From positions 1-44,565 of the forward strand of contig VGXW01000005.1 of NCBI GenBank assembly GCA_016873195.1: DNA of 44,565 nt, written 5' to 3'. Both the position numbers and the translations under genes were made by a program. Of this stretch, positions 1 to 10,504 are shown in pieces (the first letter of the stretch is position 1; every line of letters begins with the position of its first letter). The notes below the pieces were generated by a model that did no database searches, was not told the origin of the DNA, and saw nothing but the letters and a program-made list of their open reading frames with translations. This stretch comes from Planctomycetota bacterium. Lineage in GTDB: Bacteria > Planctomycetota > UBA1135 > UBA2386.

Positions 1-1
1 C

Positions 2-2755
2 GGCGGCGCGGGCAAGAGTTCGCTGATCGACGAACTGCTGCGGCGGTTCCTGCTCGACCTCCCGGACCTGCGCATCGCCGTGCTGTGCGTCGATCCGACG
101 CGGCGCAAGACCGGCGGCGCCTTGCTCGGCGACCGCATCCGCATGAACGCGGCCAGCGACAGCCGCGTGTTCGTGCGCTCGATGGCGACGCGCCGCGCGA
201 ACCTGGCCCTGTCCGAGTCGGTCCGCGACGCGCTGGCGGTGCTGAAGGCGGCGGACTTCGGCCTGATCCTGCTCGAGAGCAGCGGCATCGGCCAGAGCGA
301 CACCGAGATCGTCGAGTTCGCCGACGTGTCGCTCTACGTGATGACGCCCGAGTTCGGCGCGCAGAGCCAGCTCGAGAAGATCGACATGCTCGACTACGCG
401 GACCTCGTCGCGATCAACAAGTTCGATCGCCGCGGCGCCCGCGACGCGCTGCGCGACGTCCGGAAGCAGTACCAGCGCAACAAGAAGGCCTGGCACGTGC
501 CGGCCGAGCGGATGCCGGTCCACGGCACGATGGCCGCGACCTTCGCCGACCCGGGCACGAACGTGCTCTACCGCGCGGTCGCCGACGCGCTCGAGCAGCA
601 GCGCCCGGGCCGGTTCCGCGGCACGCTGCAGCTGCCCGCCGGCGAGCCGTCGACCGAACACGTGATCCCCGGCGAACGCGTGCGCTACCTCGCCGAGATC
701 GTCGAGAACAACCAGCGCTACGACCACTGGGCGGTGGCGCAGAGCGACCTCGCCGAGCGCGCCTACGTGCTGCGCGAGGCCGCCGCGGCGCTGCCGCCGG
801 CGGCCGGGGCGCGCGCGGAGCTCGAGGCCGCCGCCGCCGCGGCCGAACAGGCGCTGGCGCCCGAGTGCCGCGAACTGCTCGCCGGCTGGGACGAACTCGT
901 CGGCAGCCTCGGCGCGGAGCACTCCGTGTTCCGCGTGCGCGACAAGGAGGTCCGGGTCGCGAACCACACGCGGTCGCTGTCGGGCCTCGTGGTGCCGAAG
1001 GTCGCGACGCCGCGGTTCCGCTCGCTCGGCCAGCGGCTGCACTGGCTCCTGACCGAGAACGTGCCGGGCCGGTTCCCGTTCGCGGCCGGCGTCTACCCGT
1101 TCAAGCGCACCGGCGAGGACCCGACGCGGCAGTTCGCGGGCGAGGGCGGCCCCGAGCGCACGAACCGCCGCTTCCACTACCTCGCGCACGGCCAGCCGTC
1201 CCGGCGCCTGTCGACGGCGTTCGACAGCGTGACGCTCTACGGCGAGGACCCCGCACTGCGGCCGGACATCCACGGCAAGATCGGCAACGCCGGCGTGTCG
1301 ATCTGCACGCTCGACGACTGCAAGCGCCTCTACTCGGGCTTCGACCTGTGCGATCCGTTGACCTCCGTGTCGATGACGATCAACGGGCCGGCGCCGATGA
1401 TGCTCGCGTTCTTCCTGAACGCGGCGATCGACCAGCAGTGCGAGCAGTGGCTCGCGCGGCACGGCGCGGTCGCCGAGGCCGACGCGGCGATCGACCGCAT
1501 CTACGCCCAGCGGGGACTCGCCCGGCCGCGCTACCGCGCAGAGCTGCCCGACGGCCACGGCGGCCTCGGCACGCTGCTGCTCGGCGTCAGCGGCGACCAG
1601 GTCGTGCCGCCGGAGGTCTACGACCAGATCCGCGCCGAGACGCTCGCGACGGTGCGCGGCACCGTGCAGGCCGACATCCTCAAGGAGGACCAGGCGCAGA
1701 ACACCTGCATCTTCAGCACCGAGTTCGCGCTGCGCACGATGGGCGACGTGCAGGAGTTCTTCACGCGGAACAGGGTGCGCAACTTCTACTCGGTGTCGAT
1801 CTCCGGCTACCACATCGCCGAGGCCGGCGCGAACCCGATCACGCAGCTCGCCTTCACGCTGGCAAACGGGTTCACCTACGTCGAGTACTACCTGTCGCGC
1901 GGCATGGCGATCGACGACTTCGCGCCGAACCTGAGCTTCTTCTTCAGCAACGGCATCGACCCCGAGTACGCGGTGATCGGCCGCGTCGCGCGGCGCATCT
2001 GGTCGAAGGCGATCAAGCACAAGTACGGCGGCAACGAGCGCAGCCAGCTGCTGAAGTACCACATCCAGACCTCGGGCCGCTCGCTGCACGCGCAGGAGAT
2101 CGACTTCAACGACATCCGCACGACGCTGCAGGCGCTCTACGCGGTCTACGACAACTGCAACTCGCTGCACACGAACTCGTACGACGAGGCGATCACGACG
2201 CCGACCGAGCAGTCGGTGCGCCGCGCGCTGGCGATCCAGCTGATCGTCAACCGCGAACTCGGCCTGGCCAAGAACGAGAACCCGCTGCAGGGTTCGTTCG
2301 TGATCGAGGAGCTGACCGACCTCGTCGAGCAGGCGGTCTACGCGGAGTTCCTGCGCCTGTCGGAGCGCGGCGGCGTGCTCGGCGCGATGGAGACGATGTA
2401 CCAGCGCGGCCGGATCCAGGACGAGTCGCTGCACTACGAGACGTTGAAGTCGACCGGCGAGCTGCCGATCGTCGGCGTCAACACGTTCCTCGGCAAGGAC
2501 GGCTCGCCGATCCAGGTCGTGCACGAGGTCATGCGCAGCACCGACGCCGAGAAGCAGGCGCAGATCGACGGCCTGCGCCTCTGCCACGCGGCGGCCGGCG
2601 AGCGCGCGGACGCGGCGCGCAAGGCGCTGCAGCAGGCGGCGCTGACCGGCGGCAACGTGTTCGCGGCCCTGGTGGAGGCGGCGAAGGTCTGCTCGCTCGG
2701 CCAGATGTCGGCGGCGCTCTACGAGGTCGGCGGCCAGTACCGGCGCAACATGTGA
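2..2755 (+). CDS. icmF: Fused isobutyryl-CoA/methylmalonyl-CoA mutase (IcmF), 5'-truncated by window edge
   Basis: Frame open from base 2 ([13 protein letters not shown], MeaB-like G-domain P-loop) through KFDRRG to a mutase domain ([66 protein letters not shown]). G-domain followed by mutase is the IcmF architecture. Stop TGA 2753-2755. Confidence 0.93.
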   Translation, partial: GGAGKSSLIDELLRRFLLDLPDLRIAVLCVDPTRRKTGGALLGDRIRMNAASDSRVFVRSMATRRANLALSESVRDALAVLKAADFGLILLESSGIGQSDTEIVEFADVSLYVMTPEFGAQSQLEKIDMLDYADLVAINKFDRRGARDALRDVRKQYQRNKKAWHVPAERMPVHGTMAATFADPGTNVLYRAVADALEQQRPGRFRGTLQLPAGEPSTEHVIPGERVRYLAEIVENNQRYDHWAVAQSDLAERAYVLREAAAALPPAAGARAELEAAAAAAEQALAPECRELLAGWDELVGSLGAEHSVFRVRDKEVRVANHTRSLSGLVVPKVATPRFRSLGQRLHWLLTENVPGRFPFAAGVYPFKRTGEDPTRQFAGEGGPERTNRRFHYLAHGQPSRRLSTAFDSVTLYGEDPALRPDIHGKIGNAGVSICTLDDCKRLYSGFDLCDPLTSVSMTINGPAPMMLAFFLNAAIDQQCEQWLARHGAVAEADAAIDRIYAQRGLARPRYRAELPDGHGGLGTLLLGVSGDQVVPPEVYDQIRAETLATVRGTVQADILKEDQAQNTCIFSTEFALRTMGDVQEFFTRNRVRNFYSVSISGYHIAEAGANPITQLAFTLANGFTYVEYYLSRGMAIDDFAPNLSFFFSNGIDPEYAVIGRVARRIWSKAIKHKYGGNERSQLLKYHIQTSGRSLHAQEIDFNDIRTTLQALYAVYDNCNSLHTNSYDEAITTPTEQSVRRALAIQLIVNRELGLAKNENPLQGSFVIEELTDLVEQAVYAEFLRLSERGGVLGAMETMYQRGRIQDESLHYETLKSTGELPIVGVNTFLGKDGSPIQVVHEVMRSTDAEKQAQIDGLRLCHAAAGERADAARKALQQAALTGGNVFAALVEAAKVCSLGQMSAALYEVGGQYRRNM

Positions 2756-2773
2756 CCGCGCCGGCGCGCCGGC

Positions 2774-3487
2774 TCACACCCACTGGCGCGTCCAGCCCGG
2801 CACGCGCTTGCCGAGTTCGTCGACCTTCGTCGCGAGGCACTCGCGCACGAGGTCGCGCGCGCGCATGTAGTGGCTGCGCAGCGTGACCTCCTTGATGCCG
2901 CCGAGCTCCGCCGAGATCTCGGCGAACGACAGTTCGCGCTGGCGCCGCATCTCGTAGACGGCGCGCATCTGCTTCGGCAGCTGCTGGGCGCACTCCTGCT
3001 CGGCCCTCTCGAGTTCGCGGAAGCGCACGATGCCGGTCGGGGTCTCGCCGCCGGCCGGCGCGTTGGCGACGATCGAGCCCGGGTTCGCGTCGCCGTCGCC
3101 GGCCGCGGTCTCGCCGCGGCCGACCAGGCCCAGCCGCCGGTCGCGGTCGAAGCGGCGCCACATGTCGCGCCACACGTTGCCGCCGATCGTCTGCACCCAG
3201 CGCCAGAACGAGTCGTGCCCGCGGTCCTCGTAGTTGTGGATCGAGGTCATCACCTTCGCCATCAGGTCGCTGACGAAGTCGTGGAACTCGGTGCCCGGCG
3301 GGAACGAGCAGTTGCCGAAGCGCGTGCGCAGGTAGTAGACGATCTTCGCCGACAGCGCGGTCCAGGCCCGCGCGGCTTCGCCGCTGACGGCCTCGCGGAC
3401 GAGGAACTGCGTCTCGCCGCCGGCCGGGGGCTGCTCCGCGACGGGCGCTGGTTGCGGTCCGGACGTGTTCTTCTTGGGCTTGGTCAT
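2774..3487 (-). CDS. ECF-like RNA polymerase sigma factor
   Basis: 237 aa; sigma-2-like FHDFVSDLMAKVMTSIHNYEDRGHDSFWRWVQTIGGNVWRDMWRR and sigma-4-like AVYEMRRQRELSFAEISAELGGIKEVTLRSHYMRARDLVRE. 18 bp downstream of tagF on the same strand. Confidence 0.85.
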   Translation of the reverse strand: MTKPKKNTSGPQPAPVAEQPPAGGETQFLVREAVSGEAARAWTALSAKIVYYLRTRFGNCSFPPGTEFHDFVSDLMAKVMTSIHNYEDRGHDSFWRWVQTIGGNVWRDMWRRFDRDRRLGLVGRGETAAGDGDANPGSIVANAPAGGETPTGIVRFRELERAEQECAQQLPKQMRAVYEMRRQRELSFAEISAELGGIKEVTLRSHYMRARDLVRECLATKVDELGKRVPGWTRQWV

Positions 3488-3505
3488 CGCGGGGCCCCGC
3501 GGCAG

Positions 3506-4366
3506 CTAGCGGCTCGTGAGGAAGCTCCCGAGGTCGGCGCCGGCTGCCGGCATCGGCGTGCGCGCGGCGAACGACGCCGGGATCGGCACCGCGCCGGGGT
3601 CGGTGTCGAAGGCTGCCCCGGACGCGCAATCATGCCACAGCAACGCCTCGAAGTGGCTCGGCACCGCGTAGTCGAACGACAGCCGCCAGGCGATGCCGCC
3701 GTCGGCCTCCTGCCAGAACAGCATGCCGGGCACCTGCTGGCCGAGCCGCTGCAGCAGCGCGGCGCCCGCCGCGAGATGGCGCAGATCGCCTTGCCACCGG
3801 CCGCGCAGCACGAAGTTCGGGCGGCGGCCGCCCGAGAACGCGTAGTCGATCGCGCGCAGGCGCGCCGGCAGCCCGCCCGGCGTGCCGTCGGCCCAGGCCG
3901 CGGCGGTGGTGGTGGCGAGCCAGGCCGCCTGCTGCGCCTCGCCGTCCGCGTCGAGCCCCGTGCGCAGCGAGCCGACGTGCTCGCGCAGTGCCGGCACGTC
4001 GAGGCCCGCGCGGCCGGCCTCGGCGACCGCCGTCGCGCGGGCGAAGAAGCCCGGCGCCGCGGCGAGCACCTGCGCGGTCGACTCGACCTCGCGCGCCGTG
4101 CCGAACACGAGCAGCGGGAACCGCCGGCCCGCGCGGTCGCGGCTCGGCACCAGCGCGCCGAACACCGCGAGCGCGGTGGCGGGCCGCTGCCAGACGAAGC
4201 GCACCGGGGCCTGCGGATCGGGACGCTGGCCGGCCAGCGCCAGGCGCGACCAGCCGTCGTGGAACCACTCGAGCGTGCGGCCGTCGGGGCCTTCCGCCGG
4301 CAGCCACTTCTGGAAGTCGCCCGCGGTGGGCAGCTTGCCGAAGAACCCGGTCCCGCAGAGGCGCAT
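3506..4366 (-). CDS. tagF: Type VI secretion system-associated protein TagF
   Basis: MRLCGTGFFGKLPTAGDFQKWLP...WFHDGWSRL matches the TagF/ImpM N-terminal pattern (GfFGKLPa.GDF). ATG at 4366 is internal to the listed longer ORF; adjacent to tssM. Confidence 0.88.
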   Translation of the reverse strand: MRLCGTGFFGKLPTAGDFQKWLPAEGPDGRTLEWFHDGWSRLALAGQRPDPQAPVRFVWQRPATALAVFGALVPSRDRAGRRFPLLVFGTAREVESTAQVLAAAPGFFARATAVAEAGRAGLDVPALREHVGSLRTGLDADGEAQQAAWLATTTAAAWADGTPGGLPARLRAIDYAFSGGRRPNFVLRGRWQGDLRHLAAGAALLQRLGQQVPGMLFWQEADGGIAWRLSFDYAVPSHFEALLWHDCASGAAFDTDPGAVPIPASFAARTPMPAAGADLGSFLTSR

Positions 4367-4368
4367 GG

Positions 4369-7300
4369 TCAGCGGTCCTTCCAGAGCCTGCGCGACAGCG
4401 TGTAGCTGTCGCCGGGCCAGGCCGGGTTGAACACCCGCGCGACCTCGGGCCGGCGGCACTGCACGATCAACAGCACCTTGTCGGGCCTGCCGATCAGCCC
4501 GATCTCGCTGAGCCACTCGCGGTCGTTCTCCTGCCGCACGTTGCCGATCGCGAACAGCCGCAGCAGGCTCCACAGCCCCGGCACGAGCCGCTGGCCGTTC
4601 AGCAGGTTCTCCGGCACCCGCTGGCGCCGCTCGTCGATGAGGTCCTTGATCGACAACGACACGCCCTGGCCGTCGACGAGTTCGACCGTCAGCGCGAGGC
4701 TCTCGGTCGCGCGCATCGACCAGTCGACCGGACGGCCGACCCCGAGCGCGCGGTTCTCGCCGTCGAGGCGCACGCTGCCGATCGCGCCGCCTTGCCTCTG
4801 GATCTCGAGCGTGCACTCGAGGTTCGGCGCCGGCTGCACGACCTGGCCGGCGTAGAGGATGTCGCACAGGTCACCGGCCGAGGCGGCGTCGGCGACGAAC
4901 TCGGGATCCGGCGCGAACGCGTCCTTCGGCTCGAGTTTCCCGATCGTCGCGGCAAGCGTGAGCATCGACTCGAGCGCGCGCGCCAGTTCCGCCGCGTCCG
5001 CCTCGTCCGCGGCGTCGCGCGCGAACGGGAAGCCGTTCTGCAGCTTCTCCCAGTCGGGGAACACGACCTTGTCCGCGTGCTGCTGGATCTCCGCGCGGCA
5101 CGCCGCGCGCTCGCGCGCGACCATCGCCTCGACCAGCGACAGTTCGAGTTCGAAGAACGGATCGCGCTGCGGCCCGGCGCTCCAGTTCAGGCCCTCGACG
5201 CGCGCGCGCTCGTCGGCGAGCCACTTCGCCGCCGCGCGCGCGCGGTCCACCACCTGCGCGAGCGTCGCCTCGGCGCGCGGGCGGCCGGGGCCCTTGTCCC
5301 AGGGTGGTTCGTTGACGAGCTGCATGCCCTGCAGCGACTCGACCATCGCGGCCAGCTCCTTGCTGCGCTCGGCGGCGAGCGGCCCGCGCTTGCCGAGCAC
5401 CTCGCCAGCGATGCGGTGCGCGGCGACGAGTTCGGGCACGATCCCGAGGCGCTTCGTGCCCTCGCCGTCGGCGGCCGCCGGGATCTCCTCGCGCGCCTTC
5501 GCGAGCGCCGCGAGTCCGCCCAGCAGCTGGCTCCAGCCGGCCTCGAAGTCGGTGGCGAGCACGCGCAGGAACTCCTCGCGTTGCTGCGCCACGTGGTCGA
5601 CCCAGCCGCCCCCGAGCAGGTCCGCGAGCGGCTGCCGCGACGCCGCGCCCGTCATCAGCTGCGCCTTCTGCACGTCGGCGTCGAGGTCGGCGAACAGCTG
5701 CTCGAGGGTCGGCGCCGTGGACTTCGCCGAAGCGCTGCCGAGCAGCGTGCCCGTGGCTTCGAGTTGCAGGGCCTTGCTGCTCCAGTTGCGCGCGACGGCC
5801 ACGTTGCAGTCGCCGAACCGCGTCCTGCGGTCCTTGGTGCCCGCCCACGCCTTCGGGAACAACTGCGCCGTCGTCAGTTCCTTGGCCTCGCGCAGGTCGC
5901 TCTGCTGCTCCTTGCCGAGCAGCGCCAGCAGCCGCTTGCGCGCATCGTCGAGCGCGACGCGCGCCTCCGGGATCGTCAGCTCGAGGTCGGCGGCCGCGAA
6001 CAGCCGTTCGAAGTGCTTCGTCTGGCTCTCGCCGTCGCCGACCGCCTTCCGCCAGATCGCTGCCGCGCTGTCCTTCTGCTCGGGACGCCGCCGGCGGAAC
6101 GCCTCCACACCCGCCGCGACGTCCGCCAGTTCGCGCTCGGCCGCGGCGGCCAGCTCGAAGCGCTGCTGCTTCTGCGGACCGTCGGCCGGCGCCGGCTCGC
6201 CCTCCGCCGGCAACTTCGCGACGGCGGCCGCCGCGGCTTTGGCCACGTGGGCGCCGAGCCGCCCGTTGGCGAACGCCTGCAGCGAGCGCCGGTAGTGCTG
6301 TTCGAGGTGGTCGATCACGCCCCCGCGCTCGAGGTGGTGGCTGCCGCTCTCGAGCAGCCGCAGTTGGGCGTCGAGCGCCGCGCGCAGCTCCTCCGGGCCG
6401 CTCTCCCCGGGCGCCGCGATCGCCGCCCGGATGCGGTCGGCATCCGCGGCGAACCCGCTGCGCGTGCCCCAGTCCCAGACGATCGTCGCGACCGCGGCGA
6501 GACCGAGCGCCGCCGCCGTGCCGAGGCGCAACCACTTCGCCTGCCGCGCCGCGCGCACGCTCGGCGCCGCGAGGCCGGCGTCCTCGAACACGACCTTCGT
6601 GAACAGGTCGTCGACGAAGTAGCAGCGCCGCGATTCCTCCGGCACGTCCTGCTCGAGGTCGGCGGGCCGCAGCACCTTCAGGATCTTGTCGATCGTCGTG
6701 CCTTCCTGCGTGCCGCTGGTGAAGTAGACGCCGCGGATCGGCGACACCTCCTGGTAGGGGTTGTCCTGCTGCAGCTGCGTCAGGAAAGCCTGCAGCCGTT
6801 CCTTCACGCGCAGGAACTGCAGCGGGAACGCGTAGAGCTGCGCCTTGCGCTTCTTGAAGTGGTCGCTCGCGAGCAGGTCGACGCGGCGCACGCACAGCGA
6901 CCGGTACAGCTCGTCGAACTCGCGGCCGAACTGCTCGGCCAGCGCGAAGTCCGCGCCGCGCTGGAACGGGAACGTGAAGCCCCAGACCTGCCGGCGCTGC
7001 TCCTTGTTCAGCGTGTCGAACGTCTCGACGAAACCGCGCAGGCGGTCGCACTTGGTGAACACGACGTAGATCGGGAACACCGTCTGCAACTCGCGAGTGA
7101 GCTCGTCGACGCGGTCGCGCACGCTCTCGGCGTGCGCCTGCATCTCGGCCTCGCTCGCCTCGATCAGCTCCGGCAGCCCGATCGCGACGATCGCGCCGTT
7201 GACGGGGCGATGCTTCCGGCCCCGTTTCAGCAGCTTCAGGAACGCCATCCACTCCTCGCGGTCCTCGGCTTCGGTCGTGTAGCGGCCGGCGGTGTCGAGC

Positions 7301-7815
7301 AGGATGCCGCGGTCGGCGAACCACCAGTCGCAGTTCTTGGTGCCGCCGAGCCCGCGGATCGCGCTGCGCCCTTTGGTCATGTACGGGAAACTGAGCCCGG
7401 ACTGCCGCAGCAGCGTGCTCTTGCCCGAACCCGGCGGGCCGATCAGCACGAACCACGGGATCGAGTGCAGCGCCGCGCGGCCCATCTTCGACTTGCGCAG
7501 CAGTTCGAGCGATTCGTCGAACTGGCTCTTCAGCTGCTCGAGGTCGGCGCGCTGGTCGGGGCGCGTGCCGCCGAGCTGCGAGTCGCCCTGCGCCCGGAGC
7601 GCCTGCTCGAGCGTCGACGCGGCCCTCGCGGCGGCGCGCTGCTGCAGCGCGACGGCGGCGGCGAACCCCGCGACCACGGCGCCCGCGGCGACGTGCAGCC
7701 AGGTCCAGTCGACGCCGGACAGGTAGCCGACGAAGTAGATCGCCAGCACGAGCAGCGCGACGACGAGCAGGCCGACGATGCGCTGCGACAGCAGGCCAAC
7801 GAGGAGCTTCGGCAT
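4369..7815 (-). CDS. tssM: Type VI secretion system membrane subunit TssM (IcmF/VasK)
   Basis: 1148 aa; N-terminal TM helices, Walker A VLIGPPGSGKSTLLRQSGLSFP, IcmF-type G-domain, long periplasmic region; located between tssL and tagF. Confidence 0.93.
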   Translation of the reverse strand: MPKLLVGLLSQRIVGLLVVALLVLAIYFVGYLSGVDWTWLHVAAGAVVAGFAAAVALQQRAAARAASTLEQALRAQGDSQLGGTRPDQRADLEQLKSQFDESLELLRKSKMGRAALHSIPWFVLIGPPGSGKSTLLRQSGLSFPYMTKGRSAIRGLGGTKNCDWWFADRGILLDTAGRYTTEAEDREEWMAFLKLLKRGRKHRPVNGAIVAIGLPELIEASEAEMQAHAESVRDRVDELTRELQTVFPIYVVFTKCDRLRGFVETFDTLNKEQRRQVWGFTFPFQRGADFALAEQFGREFDELYRSLCVRRVDLLASDHFKKRKAQLYAFPLQFLRVKERLQAFLTQLQQDNPYQEVSPIRGVYFTSGTQEGTTIDKILKVLRPADLEQDVPEESRRCYFVDDLFTKVVFEDAGLAAPSVRAARQAKWLRLGTAAALGLAAVATIVWDWGTRSGFAADADRIRAAIAAPGESGPEELRAALDAQLRLLESGSHHLERGGVIDHLEQHYRRSLQAFANGRLGAHVAKAAAAAVAKLPAEGEPAPADGPQKQQRFELAAAAERELADVAAGVEAFRRRRPEQKDSAAAIWRKAVGDGESQTKHFERLFAAADLELTIPEARVALDDARKRLLALLGKEQQSDLREAKELTTAQLFPKAWAGTKDRRTRFGDCNVAVARNWSSKALQLEATGTLLGSASAKSTAPTLEQLFADLDADVQKAQLMTGAASRQPLADLLGGGWVDHVAQQREEFLRVLATDFEAGWSQLLGGLAALAKAREEIPAAADGEGTKRLGIVPELVAAHRIAGEVLGKRGPLAAERSKELAAMVESLQGMQLVNEPPWDKGPGRPRAEATLAQVVDRARAAAKWLADERARVEGLNWSAGPQRDPFFELELSLVEAMVARERAACRAEIQQHADKVVFPDWEKLQNGFPFARDAADEADAAELARALESMLTLAATIGKLEPKDAFAPDPEFVADAASAGDLCDILYAGQVVQPAPNLECTLEIQRQGGAIGSVRLDGENRALGVGRPVDWSMRATESLALTVELVDGQGVSLSIKDLIDERRQRVPENLLNGQRLVPGLWSLLRLFAIGNVRQENDREWLSEIGLIGRPDKVLLIVQCRRPEVARVFNPAWPGDSYTLSRRLWKDR

Positions 7816-7819
7816 GGGG

Positions 7820-8527
7820 CTATCGGGTGGCGTCCCTCAGGGTCTGGCCGACGTCGAGCGCGTTCCACCAGGTCAACAGCTCGGAGATGCCGTGCAGCAG
7901 GCCGATCACGGCGAGCCCGGCGGCGACGATCAGCCAGGTCGGCAGCCGGCCGACGCTGCGCGCGACCGACTCCTTCTGCTCCCAGTGCGGCGCGAGCGGC
8001 GTCGTCTCGCGGCCCTCGTTGATGCGGCGGCTCACCGACCACAGGATCTCGCGCAGGCGTTCGGCGCCCGACGCGTCGATGTGCATGCCCTTGAAGCCGA
8101 GGCTCAGGCAGGTCGCGTGGACCTCCAGCACGGCGACCGTGTCGGCGCCGAGCCGGCCGCCGCGGCCGAGGTTCTCGAGCCGTTTGAAGAACTCCTCGCC
8201 GGCGTTGAACTCGGCGAACAGCTCGGCGGCGAGCGGCCGCCGCAGCCACTCCTCGCGCATGGCCCAACGGCTCGCCAGCACGACCTCGTCGAGCAGCGCG
8301 ACGATCGCGTACTTGGCCTGGTCGACGGTCTCCTTGGCGAAGCCGTGCTCGCGGCCGGCGGCGTCGAGCTGCGCCAGCAGTTCGCGCGCGCGCGCCGTCG
8401 TCGCGTCGTAACGCGGCGGTTCGGCGGCCTTCGACTCGACCGGGCCGGCCTGCAGCTCGACGACGAACGCGAAGAGGCCCGCGCAGAGGTCGCACAAGGT
8501 GGTGATGCGGTCGGCGGTCCGGGTCAT
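7820..8527 (-). CDS. tssL: Type VI secretion system protein TssL (DotU/IcmH), short form
   Basis: ATG at 8527 (MTRTADRITTLCDLCAGLFAFV); DotU-like AKYAIVALLDEVVLAS...FFKRLENL...LEVHATCLSLGFKG; C-terminal TM helix. Start overlaps tssK stop by 4 nt. Confidence 0.9.
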   Translation of the reverse strand: MTRTADRITTLCDLCAGLFAFVVELQAGPVESKAAEPPRYDATTARARELLAQLDAAGREHGFAKETVDQAKYAIVALLDEVVLASRWAMREEWLRRPLAAELFAEFNAGEEFFKRLENLGRGGRLGADTVAVLEVHATCLSLGFKGMHIDASGAERLREILWSVSRRINEGRETTPLAPHWEQKESVARSVGRLPTWLIVAAGLAVIGLLHGISELLTWWNALDVGQTLRDATR

Positions 8528-9870
8528 GGGCTCACCTTCTTCACGCACAGGCACTCGACCTGCACGTCCTCGAACTCGGTCGGCACCGAGATGCACAGCG
8601 TGCGCGCGTCGCGCACCGCGTCCCAGTGCCTGCCCTCGCGCGACAGCGCGAAGTAGTGGCAACCCGGCCGCTGCGGGATGTCGCTCGGCGGCACCGGCAC
8701 GTGCGTCAGCACGACGCCGCGAAGGTTCGCCATGCGGATCGCCTCCATCGACGCCGGCGAGGTCACGCGCACCTTGAACGGCGCCTCGCGGGTGAACTTG
8801 TCCGGCGACGACGGGCCCGACAGCACGAGGTAGAAGTCGGCGGCCAGCAGCGCGTCGTCCTCGATCAGGCCGAGCCACTCGTCCGGCGGCTTGCGCTTCA
8901 GCGGGATGCCGACGCAGCTCTCCGGCGCGATCGTCTGCGGCAGCTCGCGCAGGTGCTTGTCGAGCGCCTGGAACGTCGCCGTCAAGTCCTGGTGGTCGTA
9001 CGGCGGCACGCCGGCCGCCGACCTGTCGGGCGCGTAGGTGCACAGCGCCCCGGCCAGCGCCGCCAGCGTGGCGTAGGCCTGCTCGGGGTGCGTGCCCGGC
9101 GTGCGGCAGTGGTGCGCGACGAGCGGCAGGTGGCTGTTGACGGTGTGCCGCAGCCAGAAGCCCGCCGCGTCGGCCGAAGTGAACTGCACGCTGCCGCCGA
9201 TGCGCTGGCCACGCTTCTGCGCCAACTCCTCGCTCTTGCTGGCCAGGAACTCGGCCGTGCGTTTGAGCTGGTCGCGCAAGGTCTTCGCGGCACCGAGGCA
9301 CAGGCAGGTCGGCACGAAGGCCTTGTCGAGCTGGAACGCCGAGCCGCTGCGTCTGATGCGCGCGACCTCGAGCGCCTGGAAGCCGTCGAGCGCTTCGCCG
9401 TGCCACAGCACGCGCAGGTCGAGGTCGCCGACCGCCACGTCGCGCGTCGCGGTGCCGGCGAAGTCGTCGGTGATCTCGAGCTTGCGGCGGCGGTAGCGGC
9501 CGATCGCGCTGGCGTCGTCAGCGCGCGACAACATGCCGCCGGCGCGGCCTTCGCGCACCGCGAGGTGCACGCCGAGCACCTCGTGCCCGGGCCGCAACGC
9601 GTCGGCGAACCGGCGCCGGGCCGGCAGCGGGTCCAGCGACGGCGCGCGGAACACGAGCCCGTCGCGGAACACGCCGGCGGCCTGCAGCAGCACGAACTCG
9701 CCCTGCGCGATCGCCTCCTCGTCGATCTCGAGCGCGAGCAGCCCGTGGCCGTGCGGCGACAGCGCGCCGGCGCGGCCGTGCAGCTGCTGCAGCAGGTGGC
9801 GTTCGAAGGCCTGGAAGTGCTGCGGGCCGAGGAACATGCCCTCCTCCCACAGGATCTTCTCGTTGGTCAC
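8524..9870 (-). CDS. tssK: Type VI secretion system baseplate protein TssK
   Basis: 448 aa starting MTNEKILWEEGMFLGPQHFQAFERHLLQ, the characteristic TssK (ImpJ/VasE) N-terminus. Confidence 0.93.
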   Translation of the reverse strand: MTNEKILWEEGMFLGPQHFQAFERHLLQQLHGRAGALSPHGHGLLALEIDEEAIAQGEFVLLQAAGVFRDGLVFRAPSLDPLPARRRFADALRPGHEVLGVHLAVREGRAGGMLSRADDASAIGRYRRRKLEITDDFAGTATRDVAVGDLDLRVLWHGEALDGFQALEVARIRRSGSAFQLDKAFVPTCLCLGAAKTLRDQLKRTAEFLASKSEELAQKRGQRIGGSVQFTSADAAGFWLRHTVNSHLPLVAHHCRTPGTHPEQAYATLAALAGALCTYAPDRSAAGVPPYDHQDLTATFQALDKHLRELPQTIAPESCVGIPLKRKPPDEWLGLIEDDALLAADFYLVLSGPSSPDKFTREAPFKVRVTSPASMEAIRMANLRGVVLTHVPVPPSDIPQRPGCHYFALSREGRHWDAVRDARTLCISVPTEFEDVQVECLCVKKVSP

Positions 9871-9900
9871 GGCGTCGCCCTCCGCGCGGATTGCACCGGG

Positions 9901-10497
9901 TCAGCCGTCCGGGGACTTCGCACGCGCGGCCTCCTTGGGCTTCTCGGGCGGCGGCGGCACGGCCAGACGCTTGCCGTCGACGCGGAACGCGACGCTGCCG
10001 CCGGGCGCGGGCAGGCACAGGCGCCAGACCTCGTTCGGGTCGTCGTCGCGGTGGCCCTGGAAGTCGCCGACCAGCCCGACGCAGGCGACGTCGAGCGGCA
10101 CGGTGACCTGCGCGACGGTCGGCTCGGCCACACCGTCCTTCTGCGGCAGCACCTTGATCTTCTTGACGTCGACGACGTCGGCCGCGAGGAACGCGGGCCA
10201 GTTGCGATTCTCCCTGCGCACGTCCTCGGTCAGGAAGTCGTCGAGCCGCCGCTCCTTGCCCTCGAACGCCTCGCACTTCTTCAGGAAGAACGCGTAGACG
10301 TCGACCGGGGCGCTGACGTTGTTGCGGCTCGGGTTCATCGGCTCGCCCGGCGTCGCCAGCAGTCCGACCTCCTTGGTGGTCGCGCAGCCGCTGATGAAGA
10401 TGCAACCGCCGAGCAGGGCAGGCAGGGCCAGGGCCCAGAGCCTGCGGCGGGCCGGCGAGCCATTGTGGAGCGGGAGTCGATCGTGCGTCGTGTCCAT
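9901..10497 (-). CDS. tssJ: Type VI secretion system lipoprotein TssJ (VasD-like)
   Basis: 198 aa; lipobox-like signal (ALLGGCIFISGC), small beta-rich domain, and position between tssK and the FHA gene. Confidence 0.72.
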   Translation of the reverse strand: MDTTHDRLPLHNGSPARRRLWALALPALLGGCIFISGCATTKEVGLLATPGEPMNPSRNNVSAPVDVYAFFLKKCEAFEGKERRLDDFLTEDVRRENRNWPAFLAADVVDVKKIKVLPQKDGVAEPTVAQVTVPLDVACVGLVGDFQGHRDDDPNEVWRLCLPAPGGSVAFRVDGKRLAVPPPPEKPKEAARAKSPDG

Positions 10498-10504
10498 CGG
10501 ATCC

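Noticed and set aside
85-2886. 933-aa plus-strand ORF overlapping icmF
   Set aside because: R/G/A/P-rich out-of-frame translation in GC-rich DNA; the icmF frame has clear homology.
3988-8022. 1344-aa plus-strand ORF opposite tagF/tssM/tssL
   Set aside because: Antisense to confidently identified T6SS genes; low-complexity R/A/L/V composition typical of high-GC shadow ORFs.
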